A DNA stretch of 64,000 bases from Comamonas sp. JUb58 (GCF_004364775.1 NZ_SOAL01000011.1:62001-126000), one strand, 5' to 3'; positions 6,958-16,247 are shown, numbered from the stretch's first letter. Notes: generated from the sequence alone by a model not told the origin. Translations and numbers: made by a program.

Positions 6958-9555
6958 ATGCGCCTTTCTTCCCACCCGCTGCCCGCTGCGGCGGCTTCTT
7001 TGTCTCCCTCTTTTCCTGCGCTGCGTCCCGTGGCGCTCGCCATCCTGGTGCTGGGCATGGGCACTGCAGCGCTGCTGCCGCGCCCGGCCATTGCGCAGCA
7101 GGCGCAGACTGCAGCCCAGCGCAGCTACGACGTGCCCCCCGGCAGCTTGGGCGAGGTGCTCAACCGCATCGGCCGCGAAGCGGGCGTGCTGGTGACCTAT
7201 GGCGCCGTGGTGCCCAGCAGTGCGCAAAGCGCTGGTGTGCGCGGGCAGTTCTCGGTAGAGCAGGCACTGGCCAAAGCGCTGCAGGACAGTGGCCTGGTGG
7301 CTGTGCAGGTCGAGGGCGGCGGTTTTGCCGTGCGCGCGACGCCCAAGCCAGCAACTGAGGCCACCGCAGAGGACGCGGACCAGCCCCCGGGCGCCGACTA
7401 CACGCTGCGCGAAGTGCGCGTTTCTGCCAAACGCCTGGGAGAGACCGAAGGCACGGGCTCCTACACCAGCGATGCCATCACCGTGGGCAAAACGGCGCAG
7501 GCCATGCGCGAGATGCCGCAGACGGTGTCGGTGGTCACGCGCCAGCGCATGGAAGACCAGGAGCTCAATGACCTGGGCAAGGTGGCCGAGCAAACGGTGG
7601 GTGTCACGGTGCAGGACCAGGGCTTCCGCCTCACCAACCTGTACTCGCGCGGTTTTGCCATCAACAGCTTTCAGCTCGATGGAGGCGCGCCGATCGACAA
7701 GGGCTTTGTGGCCAATGTGGCCTTTGACATGGCGCAGTACGACCGGGTGGAGTTTTTGCGCGGCCCGGCGGGCCTGCTCAACGGCACCGGCAACCCCGGT
7801 GGCGCCGTCAACCTGGTGCGCAAGATGCCCACCGCCACGCCGCAGTTCAACGTCAGCGCATCGGCGGGGCGTTGGGACAACTACCGCACCGAGGTGGATG
7901 CTTCCGGCCCGCTGGCGTTTGATGGCAAGCTGCGCGGCCGCGCGGTGATGATGCAAGAAAAGCGCCACTACTTTATCGACCGCCGCAGCAGCGACCGGCC
8001 GCTGTTCTACGGCGTGCTGGAGGCCGATGTCGGTCCCGATGCCGTCGTCGCCATTGGCGCCCGCGACCAGCAATTGAAGGAGCGCGGCAATGCCACCGAC
8101 CTGCCACGCTACAGCAATGGCCTGGACCTGCGCCTGCCACGCAATACCAGCATGAGCTCCGACTGGAGCCGCCTCAATGGCTTGTCCAAGGAAATCTTTG
8201 CCAAGCTGACCTGGCGGGTCGCCGACCGCTGGACCCTGCGTGCCAATGCGGCGCAAACCAAGCAGTCCGGCGAATCCAAGTTTGGCTCGATGCAAGGCGC
8301 CATCGATCCGATCACGGGCCAGGGCGCCCGCTGGGTGGCGGCGCGCAATATCTACAGCAACCAGCAAAACCTGCTGGATGTGAACCTGAGCGGCGCCTTC
8401 GATCTGCTGGGCCACACGCATGAGCTGCTGCTGGGTGCCGATATGCAGGACATCACCAGCCGCTGGCGCGGTGCCTACCCGGTCAGCGGCAACAATGTGC
8501 CCGGGGATATCTTCAACCCCAATTCGCTGCCGTTCCCTGAGCCGGTGTTTGGCGCCGTGGAGCGCGACTACAACCCCTGGGCGCAAAAGCAATATGGCGT
8601 GTATGGCACCTTGCGCATGGAGCTGGCCAAAGGCACCAAGCTGATCGTCGGCGCGCGCGCCAACAAATACCGCTTCAACCAGGCGTATTGGGAGACGTAC
8701 GACGCCAACGGCGACCGTACCACCGACCTGCAACTGGCCGATGCCACACGCTACGCCGAGCCCACCAAGGTCACGCCCTTTGGTGGCCTGGTCTATGACC
8801 TCAACGCCGACTGGACCGCCTACGCCAGCTATGCGCAGATCTTCAACCCACAATACGGATCCAAAGCCGGCCCCGCCCCAGGTACCGGCCTGCCACCCAT
8901 GCGCGGCACCAACCTGGAGGCGGGCGTCAAGGGCGAGCTGCTCAATGGCAAGCTCAACACCTCCTTTGCGCTGTACCGCACCACGCAGGACCGCCAGGCC
9001 GTGCAAGACCCGCGTTACCCCTGGTCCAGCGAACTGTATGCCGGTAGCTGCTGCTACCTGGCCTCAGGCAAGGTCATCAGCCAGGGTCTGGATATGGAAG
9101 TGAGCGGCGAGGTGGCGCGCGGTGTCAACCTGGTTGCCGGCTACACCTACAACAACAACCGCGACAAGACCGAAAACGCCGTTTTCAGCACCATCACACC
9201 GCGCCACCTGCTCAAGCTCTGGGGCACCTGGCAACTGCCGGGCGAGGCCTCGGGATGGACCCTGGGCGGTGGCACCACCATCCAAAGCACCCAGTACGTG
9301 AGCGGCAGCGCCAATTCCTACAACCCCGAATCGGGCAAGTTTGATGGCGCAAGCGTTCCCTACAAGTACACGCAGGGCGGCTATGCGCTGTGGAATGGCT
9401 TTGTGCAGTACCGCATCGATCCGAACTGGACGGTCTCGCTCAATGTCAGCAACCTGTTTGACAAGGTCTACTACCGCACGGTGGGTAGCTCCTTCGGTGG
9501 CAACTACTATGGCGAGCCGCGCAATGTGTCGGTGGCCTTGCGGGGTAAGTTCTAG
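6958..9555 (+). CDS. TonB-dependent siderophore receptor with signalling (STN) domain
   Basis: An 865-residue outer-membrane ferric-siderophore transporter that also signals to the FecR/FecI pair upstream. A signal peptide covers about the first 45 residues, ending near AIAQQAQT. The STN signalling domain is about residues 55-125 (YDVPPGSLGEVLNRIGREAG, FSVEQALAKALQDSGL). The plug domain follows, about 155-290, with MPQTVSVVTRQRMED and VEFLRGPAGLLNGTGNPGGAVNL. The rest is a beta-barrel ending in the aromatic VALRGKF typical of outer-membrane insertion. It resembles FpvA/FoxA-type receptors; the ligand is unknown. The ATG at 6958 is chosen because AGAGG precedes it and the signal peptide starts there; an upstream frame start at 6859 lacks such support. 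Confidence 0.94.
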   Translation: MRLSSHPLPAAAASLSPSFPALRPVALAILVLGMGTAALLPRPAIAQQAQTAAQRSYDVPPGSLGEVLNRIGREAGVLVTYGAVVPSSAQSAGVRGQFSVEQALAKALQDSGLVAVQVEGGGFAVRATPKPATEATAEDADQPPGADYTLREVRVSAKRLGETEGTGSYTSDAITVGKTAQAMREMPQTVSVVTRQRMEDQELNDLGKVAEQTVGVTVQDQGFRLTNLYSRGFAINSFQLDGGAPIDKGFVANVAFDMAQYDRVEFLRGPAGLLNGTGNPGGAVNLVRKMPTATPQFNVSASAGRWDNYRTEVDASGPLAFDGKLRGRAVMMQEKRHYFIDRRSSDRPLFYGVLEADVGPDAVVAIGARDQQLKERGNATDLPRYSNGLDLRLPRNTSMSSDWSRLNGLSKEIFAKLTWRVADRWTLRANAAQTKQSGESKFGSMQGAIDPITGQGARWVAARNIYSNQQNLLDVNLSGAFDLLGHTHELLLGADMQDITSRWRGAYPVSGNNVPGDIFNPNSLPFPEPVFGAVERDYNPWAQKQYGVYGTLRMELAKGTKLIVGARANKYRFNQAYWETYDANGDRTTDLQLADATRYAEPTKVTPFGGLVYDLNADWTAYASYAQIFNPQYGSKAGPAPGTGLPPMRGTNLEAGVKGELLNGKLNTSFALYRTTQDRQAVQDPRYPWSSELYAGSCCYLASGKVISQGLDMEVSGEVARGVNLVAGYTYNNNRDKTENAVFSTITPRHLLKLWGTWQLPGEASGWTLGGGTTIQSTQYVSGSANSYNPESGKFDGASVPYKYTQGGYALWNGFVQYRIDPNWTVSLNVSNLFDKVYYRTVGSSFGGNYYGEPRNVSVALRGKF

Positions 9556-9792
9556 GCTGATTGGCAGCCCGCTGCGCAAATCACTTGACGTGGCGCGGTT
9601 GCAATCCTTTTTAGGACCTCCGTCTGCTTGTGAGCGACAAAGCTAAGCACAGGACGAAGCTGGCCAATCAGCACGCTATCTCACACCAGTGTTTGACCAG
9701 TCTTGCGCCAGATGATGCCCCCCGGACGTCGTGATGCGGAATCTGACCAAGGCAGAACATATGGCAGACGGCCTTTGCCAGCCACTCCGGCC

Positions 9793-11196
9793 TTATGCCC
9801 ATAACAGCCGTTGCAGCATCCACAGGTTGAGCGAAACCACAACGATAGCGCAGGTCCACAACAGGATGGCCATCGGTCTGCCAAAAGTCAGCGCGCCCAA
9901 GGCATTGCGGCGGGTGGTGAACATCAGCAGCGGCACGATGGCAAAGGGCAGCTGCATGCTGAGAACCACCTGGCTGAACACCAGCAGGGCGCTGGCGCCT
10001 TCGCTGCCATACCAGGCCGTGGCGATGACGGCGGGCACGATGGCGATAAGCCGGGTCAGCAGCGCCCGCATCGCTGGCGACAGGCGAATCTGCAAAAAGC
10101 CTTCCATGACGATCTGGCCCGCCAAGGTGCCCGTCACTGAAGAGCTGAGGCCCGAGGCGAGCAGGGCGGTGCCAAACACGGCGCTGGCAATGCCAACGCC
10201 CAGGACAGGCGACAGCAGATGGTAGGCATCTGACAGCTCGGTAACGGGTGGTGTGCCCGGGCGATTAAAAGCACCAGCTGCCACGACCAGGATGGCGGCG
10301 TTGACAAACAGCGCCAAGCCCAATGCGACGGTCGAGTCGATCGTGGCGAATCGGATCGCCTGGCGTGTGCCCTCCGGGGTCGTGCTGTGTTCGCGCGTCT
10401 GCACGATGGCCGAATGCAGATACAGGTTGTGCGGCATCACGGTGGCGCCCACGATGCCGACGGCCAGGTAGAGTATCTCCGGGTTGGTCACGATCTCGGA
10501 GCGCGGAATGAAGCCGGACAGCATGGTGGCCAGCGGGGGATGCAGCCACATCAGCTGGGCGCCGAAGCAAATGCCGATCAAGGCCACGAGCCCGATGACG
10601 ACCGCCTCCAGCGCGCGAAACCCCCGGCTTTGCAGCGCAAGAATCAGCATCACATCGACCACGGTGATGCAGACGCCTACGATCAGGGGCAGGCCAAACA
10701 GCAGGTTCAGACCGATGGCCATGCCCAGCACCTCGGCCAGGTTGCAGGCCACGATGGCAATCTCGCAAAAGAACCAGAGCATCAGGTTGATGCGCGGCGG
10801 AAACTGTTCGCGGCAGGCCTGGGCCAGGTCGCGGCCGCTGGCCAGGCCCAAGCGCACAGCGGCAGCCTGGAACAGCATGGCCATCAGGTTGGATACAAAG
10901 ATCACCGTCAGCAAGGAATAGCCGAACTGCGAGCCGCCCGCAATCGAGGTGGCCCAGTTGCCGGGGTCCATATAGCCCACTGCCACGAGATAGCCTGGCC
11001 CGGCAAATGCCAGCATGCGCCTTGCATTGGCCGAACGGCTACTGCCTTGCGGTACCGCAATGCTGCGGTGAACCTGCGGCAGGCTGGGGACGCCTGGCTT
11101 CTGCTGGTCTGGACACTCCATATCGGAGCACGCTGGCTTGGGCATGCCCCCTTCGCCGTTGATCTGGCTGTGCGTGGTGAAGGCAGGTGGGGGCAT
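9793..11196 (-). CDS. mntH: NRAMP-family manganese/iron transporter MntH
   Basis: A 467-residue proton-coupled divalent-metal (Mn2+/Fe2+) importer of the inner membrane. The metal-binding motif DPGN is at residues 77-80 within [11 protein letters not shown], and the second signature MPHNLYLHS lies near residue 255; both are diagnostic of NRAMP proteins. Eleven hydrophobic segments are apparent. The first about 60 residues are polar and longer than usual; an internal ATG (residue 18) is a possible start. A small membrane-protein gene ends nine bases upstream, so the two are probably co-transcribed. No manganese riboswitch pattern was seen in front of the pair. Confidence 0.93.
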   Translation of the reverse strand: MPPPAFTTHSQINGEGGMPKPACSDMECPDQQKPGVPSLPQVHRSIAVPQGSSRSANARRMLAFAGPGYLVAVGYMDPGNWATSIAGGSQFGYSLLTVIFVSNLMAMLFQAAAVRLGLASGRDLAQACREQFPPRINLMLWFFCEIAIVACNLAEVLGMAIGLNLLFGLPLIVGVCITVVDVMLILALQSRGFRALEAVVIGLVALIGICFGAQLMWLHPPLATMLSGFIPRSEIVTNPEILYLAVGIVGATVMPHNLYLHSAIVQTREHSTTPEGTRQAIRFATIDSTVALGLALFVNAAILVVAAGAFNRPGTPPVTELSDAYHLLSPVLGVGIASAVFGTALLASGLSSSVTGTLAGQIVMEGFLQIRLSPAMRALLTRLIAIVPAVIATAWYGSEGASALLVFSQVVLSMQLPFAIVPLLMFTTRRNALGALTFGRPMAILLWTCAIVVVSLNLWMLQRLLWA

Positions 11197-11205
11197 GAAA
11201 TGCTC

Positions 11206-11433
11206 TTATCTGGCGGTCGGTGCTGGCTGCTGCGCAAGGGTGGGGGTGGTTGCAGTGGCCACTGCGTCTATTTCCCCATGGTTCAACCGTGCCAGCAGAT
11301 CACTGCTAATGATGGCCAGACCTGCCAAGATAATCAAGCTCCCTACACAACGACGCGCCAAAGCGGCGGGCTTCAGCCGCCGCGTCTTGCTGCGGTCGCA
11401 TGCTTGCGGGGATGGGGGCAAAAAGGACGTCAT
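11206..11433 (-). CDS. Small single-pass membrane protein in front of mntH
   Basis: A 75-residue protein with a basic N-terminus (SKTRRLKPAALARR) and one hydrophobic segment at about residues 31-46, followed by an Ala/Thr/Pro-rich tail. I do not recognise a family. The start at 11433 has an excellent ribosome binding site, AAGGAG with a six-base spacer. Its TAA stop lies nine bases before the mntH ATG, so a shared transcript is likely. The gene may simply be a leader peptide, or a small partner of the transporter; neither is shown by sequence. Confidence 0.55.
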   Translation of the reverse strand: MTSFLPPSPQACDRSKTRRLKPAALARRCVGSLIILAGLAIISSDLLARLNHGEIDAVATATTPTLAQQPAPTAR

Positions 11434-11476
11434 CGCAACTCCTTCGCAGAAAAACAGCTGTCTCGGCACGCCTTGT

Positions 11477-11505
11477 AAAAATCCTGCCCCAGAGCGGGGC
11501 AGGAT
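11477..11505 (-). terminator. Rho-independent terminator of the ferritin-like gene
   Basis: A perfect 10-base-pair hairpin, ATCCTGCCCC / GGGGCAGGAT with loop AGAGC, is followed on the minus strand by a run of T. It lies 12 bases after the stop of the ferritin-like gene and upstream of the small gene before mntH, so it separates the two transcription units. Confidence 0.9.
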
Positions 11506-11516
11506 GCTGCTACGCC

Positions 11517-12488
11517 TTAAGCGTAGGCGGAGCTCATCACCAAGGCACCATTCACGCCGGCCGGGAAGAAGCCGCCCTTGGTGGCGGAGTCCTTGGTCAG
11601 GTAGACGATGTTCAGCACATCGCCTGGCGAGCGGCTGTAGGCAATGCCGTCGGCATCCAACGGCACGATGTTGGAAGTGCTGTCATCCCCCACAATGCCC
11701 TGGTCCACATCGGAGGAGCCATCCAGGCTGTCGCGCGCATCCGAGATCGCACCGGCCGCCGAGCGCAGTGCGGGGGTGGCGAGGCCCTTGGCGTAGAGCA
11801 CCGTGCGCACCAGACCTGCGTGGTAAGCCTCGGCGGACAGAATGCCTGCTGCCGCTTCCAGATAGGTCTTGTTGGTGATCAGCGGCGATGCGCCCTTGTA
11901 GGCCGTCACACCCACGTCCTCAAAGATAAAGGCGCCCAGCAGAAAGTTCTCGTCGCTGGCATAGGGATCGAAGGCCACGCCCGCACCCACCAGACCGGCA
12001 GCGCGCGCTGCGACCGAGAAGGCGCCGTTCGGGTCGGTGCCGCCGATGTCGATCTGCGGCTGCGCCACGGCTGCCGAGCCCAGCGCCTTGCGCAAAAATT
12101 CCACGTGGGCCAGCTCGTCCTGGGCAATCTCCTTGGCATACTGCGCTACCAGCGGATCCTTGAAAGCCACCGCCCGCCCGCCGACGATGCCGCCCTGCGT
12201 GCCCGTGCCCGACTGCATATTGGCGGGCAGCCCCGTGCCAAACACCGCATAGTGGTAGAACTGCGATTCCAGATATTCCAGGTTCAGCGCAAAGTTCAGA
12301 ATCTCGACATCGGTCGGGCCATTGTTCTGGGCATTGGCATCACTGCCGCCGCCCCCGCAAGCCGTCAAAATCGCACCGCCTGCCATACCTGCTGCCACGC
12401 CTCCCGTTTTTCTGAAGAATTGACGCCGGTCTTCCAATTTCTTGGCCCGCTGTTGCAATACACCTATCAACACTGATTCGTCAGACAT
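11517..12488 (-). CDS. Exported ferritin-like domain protein (Ferritin_2 / desiccation-related type)
   Basis: A 323-residue protein of the ferritin-like superfamily, in the group annotated as desiccation-related or Ferritin_2. The export signal combines a twin-arginine motif (D-R21-R22-Q-F-F) with a lipobox-like L41-T-A-C44 followed by a Gly stretch, so it may be a Tat-exported lipoprotein. Helices carrying possible metal ligands are NFALNLEYLESQFY (near 65), AQDELAHVEFLRKAL (near 130) and AEAYHAGLVRTVLY (near 235). The start at 12488 follows AAAGGAAA. It is a monocistronic gene with its own terminator. Catalytic activity is not established for this family. Confidence 0.85.
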   Translation of the reverse strand: MSDESVLIGVLQQRAKKLEDRRQFFRKTGGVAAGMAGGAILTACGGGGSDANAQNNGPTDVEILNFALNLEYLESQFYHYAVFGTGLPANMQSGTGTQGGIVGGRAVAFKDPLVAQYAKEIAQDELAHVEFLRKALGSAAVAQPQIDIGGTDPNGAFSVAARAAGLVGAGVAFDPYASDENFLLGAFIFEDVGVTAYKGASPLITNKTYLEAAAGILSAEAYHAGLVRTVLYAKGLATPALRSAAGAISDARDSLDGSSDVDQGIVGDDSTSNIVPLDADGIAYSRSPGDVLNIVYLTKDSATKGGFFPAGVNGALVMSSAYA

Positions 12489-12990
12489 GTGATTTCCTTT
12501 CGAGTTGCGCTTAACGCGCCTACCTACACAGGAATGCGCCGTCGTTAGACAGCACACGGTGCAGCAAGAAGCAGCTCAGCACAGAAGCCTGGTCCGTGGA
12601 GACTGATGACGTCAGCTCTTGCTACTTGCGGTGTACGCAGCAGATCGAAAGCTGGATTCAGTATTTTTGGGATATTTACAATTCGACGTAATTTCTAAAT
12701 CGTTGAGATGAATTTCTGCCGATTTATCTAAGGGGTTTGGGATTTTGATAGAAATATCGGGAATGGCATTGCTGGATATGGCCTCTATGAACACCAGCAG
12801 CGCTTAGCGATGTTGGAGTTGGTAAATAGCGAGCTGAATGACAAGATCTGCTGCGATGGCACAGAACCGTAGGCGACAGTGGCCAACCCACATCACGTCC
12901 AAAAAATCTACTGCCTTTTGGGCAGCCCATCTGCGTGATTTTTTGGGTGATGGAGGTGAAGAGGGAGCATCGGCCATAGCCTGCTATTCG
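12489..12990. other. Intergenic, partly AT-rich; possible decayed gene fragment
   Basis: No convincing gene is visible in about 500 bases. The stretch 12640-12800 is AT-rich against a GC-rich background. On the minus strand, 12612-12794 encodes a peptide (IEAISSNAIPDISIKIPNP, then HLNDLEIT) with a protein-like residue pattern but no good start. It could be a remnant of a foreign gene. No repeat ends or transposase fragments were seen. Confidence 0.35.
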
Positions 12991-14685
12991 CTACCCTCGC
13001 AGCAAAACGTCCTCAAAGAAAGCCCCAACCGGACGCTCATGGTCACGCAGCTGGATCTCCAGTACCCATAGACCGTCTCCCGGTGCGAATCCGGCTTGCG
13101 CCAGTTTGTGGCGGCCATAGAGCGCATGCGGAAAGTCAGCGATGCGGTGGCCGGCCATTTCGTGCACCAAGGTGCAGCCATGGCGCAGGGCGGCCGTTTC
13201 GGCGAAGGCATAGAGGGCGATGCCATCGGCGCCGCCCAACCAGGCCTCCCGCGTTTCATCGAAGACCGCCCGGGCAGCGCGTGCACAGCGCTGGTGGACG
13301 AGGTCGTCGCCGAAGACAAAGGTGTCGCCATAGTCACCCTCGTAGCCGTCCCATACCGGGCCGATATCGATAAAGACAATGTCATTTTCTTTCAGCCGCC
13401 GTTCGGGATCGCCCAAGTCCCGCGAGGTGCAGGTCGTATCGTCCCCAAAACGGATGATGGTCGGGTGCCAGTTCCGTTCGGCACCCAACTCGCGCAACCA
13501 GGTGTCGGCCTGCGCCCGCGCCTCTGCCGAACTCATGCCCGGGGTCAGCCGTTCGCTGATGTACTGAACCGCCGCGATCGAGCGCTCACGCGCCGCCAAA
13601 ATGCCGGAGCGCTCGAAGCGTGGACTGGTGCGTTCCCAGTCGTTCGGCGCATCGTCGCGGCCGCTGGGTACAAAAGCGTCGGCCTTCCAATGGGTGGCTG
13701 GCAGGCCGGCATCGAGCAGTGCCTGGCGTGCGTCGCGCAGCATATGCGGGTTGCCGCAGGCATGAACGCGGGTCCGGCGCCAGTCGTGGCCTCCGTCCAA
13801 GGCATAGTCTTGGACATGGCGCTGTAGCGCGGCATCGCTGCCGGCATGTCCTTTTGTCGCCTCGGGAGCGACGGCAGTCCATCGCAGACGGGCGTCGGCT
13901 GCCGCCCAGGCATCCAGCTCTCGGCTGGCATAGTGGTCTGCCGCATGGCGACCGCCCCAGTACAGGGTCACGGAAGGAACGCTGGGATCTGCCAGCGCCG
14001 TCTCGATCAGCGCACGCACGCCCGCATAGCCGGTTCCCGTCGCAAGCAGCACCAGCGGTACCCCTGCCTCAATGGTGTCGGCCGCGCCAAAGGCCGCCAT
14101 CACCTGCAGGCTGTCACCGGCTTTCAGCGTGCGCAGTGCCCCATCAGAAAAGCGGCCGTTGGCCACTTGGCGAATCTGCAGCTCGATGGGATCGCGTTCG
14201 TGGCTGCGGCGGTTGGCGATCGAGAAGCAGCGATGGTCATCGCCCTCCAGACCTACACGCAGGTGCTGGCCTGGCTGCGTAGCCAATGCGCCGCCGGGAT
14301 CGAGCACGACGCGCACCACGTCGCTGGACAGCGACTCCCGCAGCAGCACCTGCATGCGGTACGGCTGTGGCAAGGTCTGCGGCGTCCAGTCTGGAACCTC
14401 CAGTACCAGCGCACCAAGCGCACGTACCTGGCACATCAGCACCCGCCCCGGACCGGGGTCACAGGCGTTCGCCGCTGCATGGGCCGTCGGTGCATAGTCA
14501 CCCGAGACCACGATGGCGGCGCAGGACCCACAGGCGCCGCGCTGGCAAGAGAATGGCACGGACACAGCAGCGGTAAGCGCTGCATCCACGACGCTGGTTT
14601 CAGCGCCGGTTGCAAGATGCGCTCCCTGGGGGAGCAGCGTGCAGATGTCCGTGGAGAGTGGGGTGCTAGGTATTGGATTCTTCAT
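12991..14685 (-). CDS. Three-domain fusion: 2Fe-2S ferredoxin, FAD/NAD(P)H reductase and M24 metallopeptidase-like domain
   Basis: A single open 564-residue frame joins an electron-transfer module to a peptidase fold. Residues about 10-100 are a plant-type 2Fe-2S ferredoxin with ligands C47, C52, C55 and C85. Residues about 105-340 are a ferredoxin-NADP reductase-like unit: FAD motif R152-C-F-S155 and nucleotide motif G217-T-G-Y-A-G222. Residues about 350-564 match the M24 (creatinase/aminopeptidase P) fold, and all five metal-ligand positions look intact: D440 and D451 (11 apart, as in MetAP), H513, E543 and E558. ATG at 14685 starts directly at the ferredoxin domain; an upstream frame start at 14820 would run into the divergent gene. 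Substrate and role are unknown. It is divergent from a MocR-type regulator. Confidence 0.85.
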   Translation of the reverse strand: MKNPIPSTPLSTDICTLLPQGAHLATGAETSVVDAALTAAVSVPFSCQRGACGSCAAIVVSGDYAPTAHAAANACDPGPGRVLMCQVRALGALVLEVPDWTPQTLPQPYRMQVLLRESLSSDVVRVVLDPGGALATQPGQHLRVGLEGDDHRCFSIANRRSHERDPIELQIRQVANGRFSDGALRTLKAGDSLQVMAAFGAADTIEAGVPLVLLATGTGYAGVRALIETALADPSVPSVTLYWGGRHAADHYASRELDAWAAADARLRWTAVAPEATKGHAGSDAALQRHVQDYALDGGHDWRRTRVHACGNPHMLRDARQALLDAGLPATHWKADAFVPSGRDDAPNDWERTSPRFERSGILAARERSIAAVQYISERLTPGMSSAEARAQADTWLRELGAERNWHPTIIRFGDDTTCTSRDLGDPERRLKENDIVFIDIGPVWDGYEGDYGDTFVFGDDLVHQRCARAARAVFDETREAWLGGADGIALYAFAETAALRHGCTLVHEMAGHRIADFPHALYGRHKLAQAGFAPGDGLWVLEIQLRDHERPVGAFFEDVLLRG

Positions 14686-14714
14686 CGCCTGGAAGATACG
14701 TACACTATGGCCTT

Positions 14715-16247
14715 GTGAAAATAGCCATTTCCAAGAATTTGACCAAGCCACTTTCAGCCAAGGCGGCTGCCACCGCCACGTTTGATCTCCCGGTGCTTCC
14801 GCTGCTGGAGACAGAGACACGCCAGACCTGGGTCTACCGTTTGCTGCGTGAAGCGATCCTGCGTGGCTCCTTGCAGGCGGGCATGCGGGTGCCGTCTTCC
14901 CGGGCCTTGTCCAAGCAGCTGGAGGTGTCGAGGTCGACGGTGGAGGTCGCTTTTGACCAACTGCGTGCAGAAGGCTATGTCAGTGGCGTGGTCGGCTCGG
15001 GCACCTATGTCAGCGCGGCACTGCCCGACCAATTTTTGCGAGCGGCTTCGCAGGCGCCTGCGCGTAAATCTCCTGCACCGCATGCTGGATCGGCGGATGC
15101 CTCGGCATCGGCAACGCTGCGGGCCAGTCGGCTGGATGCGGCCTTTGTTGCGCGCATCGCCGACCCGACGCTTTTTCCGCTTGCCACCTGGCGCAGGCAC
15201 CTGCAGGCCGCCGCGCGCAGCCTGCCCATGCATGAGCTTATGGGTGGCGACCTGTTCGGTTCGCTGTCACTGCGTACCCAGGTTGCCCGCTACCTGGGCG
15301 CGGCGCGGGGGATTGCATGCGATCCCGCGCAGATCGTGATCGTGACCGGTATCCGGCAGGCTTTGCATCTGGCAGGACGCGCGCTGCTTAAGCCTACTGA
15401 CACAGTGCTGCTGGAGGACCCCGGCTATGTGCTCGCATCGGACATCTTTGCCCCCTATGCGCAAAGCATCGTGCCGGTGGCTATTGATGCGTCTGGGTTT
15501 TCCGTGGCGGATGCGCGCAGGCACGCAGATGCGCGGGCGGCACACATCACGCCTGCACACCAATCGCCCACTGGCGTCACCATGCCGGTGGCGCGTCGCC
15601 TGGAGTTGCTCAACTGGGCGAAGGAACAGCAGGTGTGGCTGCTGGAGGATGACTACGACAGCGAATTCAACTACCGCAGTGCACCCCTTCCCGCCCTCAA
15701 GAACCTGGACCAGCACGACCGCGTGATCCACTGCGGCAGCTTCAACAAGACCATGTTCTCGGAGCTCAGAATTGGCTACATGGTGGTTCCTCGCGCGCTG
15801 CTGCCTGCCTTCGCGCTGGCTTGCCGGGCGATGGGGCCTTCCGTGGGGGTGATTGAGCAACGGGCCCTCGCCAGCTTTATCGAGGACGGTGGCTTCGCCA
15901 GACATGTGCGGCGGTCGCGCATCGTCTATGCCAGCCGCAGAGAACGGGTATTGGCGTCACTGCGCGAGGCCGTCGCGCCGCTGCCGCTGCACACCAGCGG
16001 TGAGCACGGAGGCTTCCACTTTGTGTGGTGGTTGCCGGAATGCATTCCGCTGGCTGCGCTTTTGCAGCAGGCCAACGTGCGCAGCCTGCGTATCGACGTC
16101 GTGGCCGACCATTGCCGCAGCAGCCAGATGCCGCCGGGCATTCTCATTGGGGATAGCGCTTTGAGCGATGAGGGGCTGGATGACGCACTGGCGAGATTGC
16201 GCGAGGCGATTGCTGCGGCGCGGGTTGATTTGGCGAAGAGGTCTTGA
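14715..16247 (+). CDS. MocR-type transcriptional regulator (GntR helix-turn-helix with aminotransferase domain)
   Basis: A 510-residue PLP-dependent regulator of the MocR/PdxR family. The GntR winged helix is at about residues 38-110 (YRLLREAILRGSLQAGMRVPSSRALSKQL as core, then SRSTVEVAFDQLRAEGYV). The class I aminotransferase-like domain follows, with HQSPTGVTMP, LEDDYDSEFNY and the expected PLP lysine in SFNKTMFSELRIGY. A GTG at 14715 is used as start; the next upstream in-frame start is a TTG at 14673 that overlaps the divergent gene. Only 29 bases separate the two start codons, so it probably controls the ferredoxin-reductase/M24 fusion and itself. Confidence 0.9.
   Translation: MKIAISKNLTKPLSAKAAATATFDLPVLPLLETETRQTWVYRLLREAILRGSLQAGMRVPSSRALSKQLEVSRSTVEVAFDQLRAEGYVSGVVGSGTYVSAALPDQFLRAASQAPARKSPAPHAGSADASASATLRASRLDAAFVARIADPTLFPLATWRRHLQAAARSLPMHELMGGDLFGSLSLRTQVARYLGAARGIACDPAQIVIVTGIRQALHLAGRALLKPTDTVLLEDPGYVLASDIFAPYAQSIVPVAIDASGFSVADARRHADARAAHITPAHQSPTGVTMPVARRLELLNWAKEQQVWLLEDDYDSEFNYRSAPLPALKNLDQHDRVIHCGSFNKTMFSELRIGYMVVPRALLPAFALACRAMGPSVGVIEQRALASFIEDGGFARHVRRSRIVYASRRERVLASLREAVAPLPLHTSGEHGGFHFVWWLPECIPLAALLQQANVRSLRIDVVADHCRSSQMPPGILIGDSALSDEGLDDALARLREAIAAARVDLAKRS

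Noticed and set aside
6907..9006. A 699-codon open frame on the minus strand opposite the FecA-type receptor
   Set aside because: Antisense shadow of a strongly supported TonB receptor; no recognisable motif or ribosome binding site.
10387..11478. A 363-codon plus-strand frame opposite mntH
   Set aside because: Antisense to the conserved NRAMP transporter; translation is Gln/His/Gly-rich without a domain.
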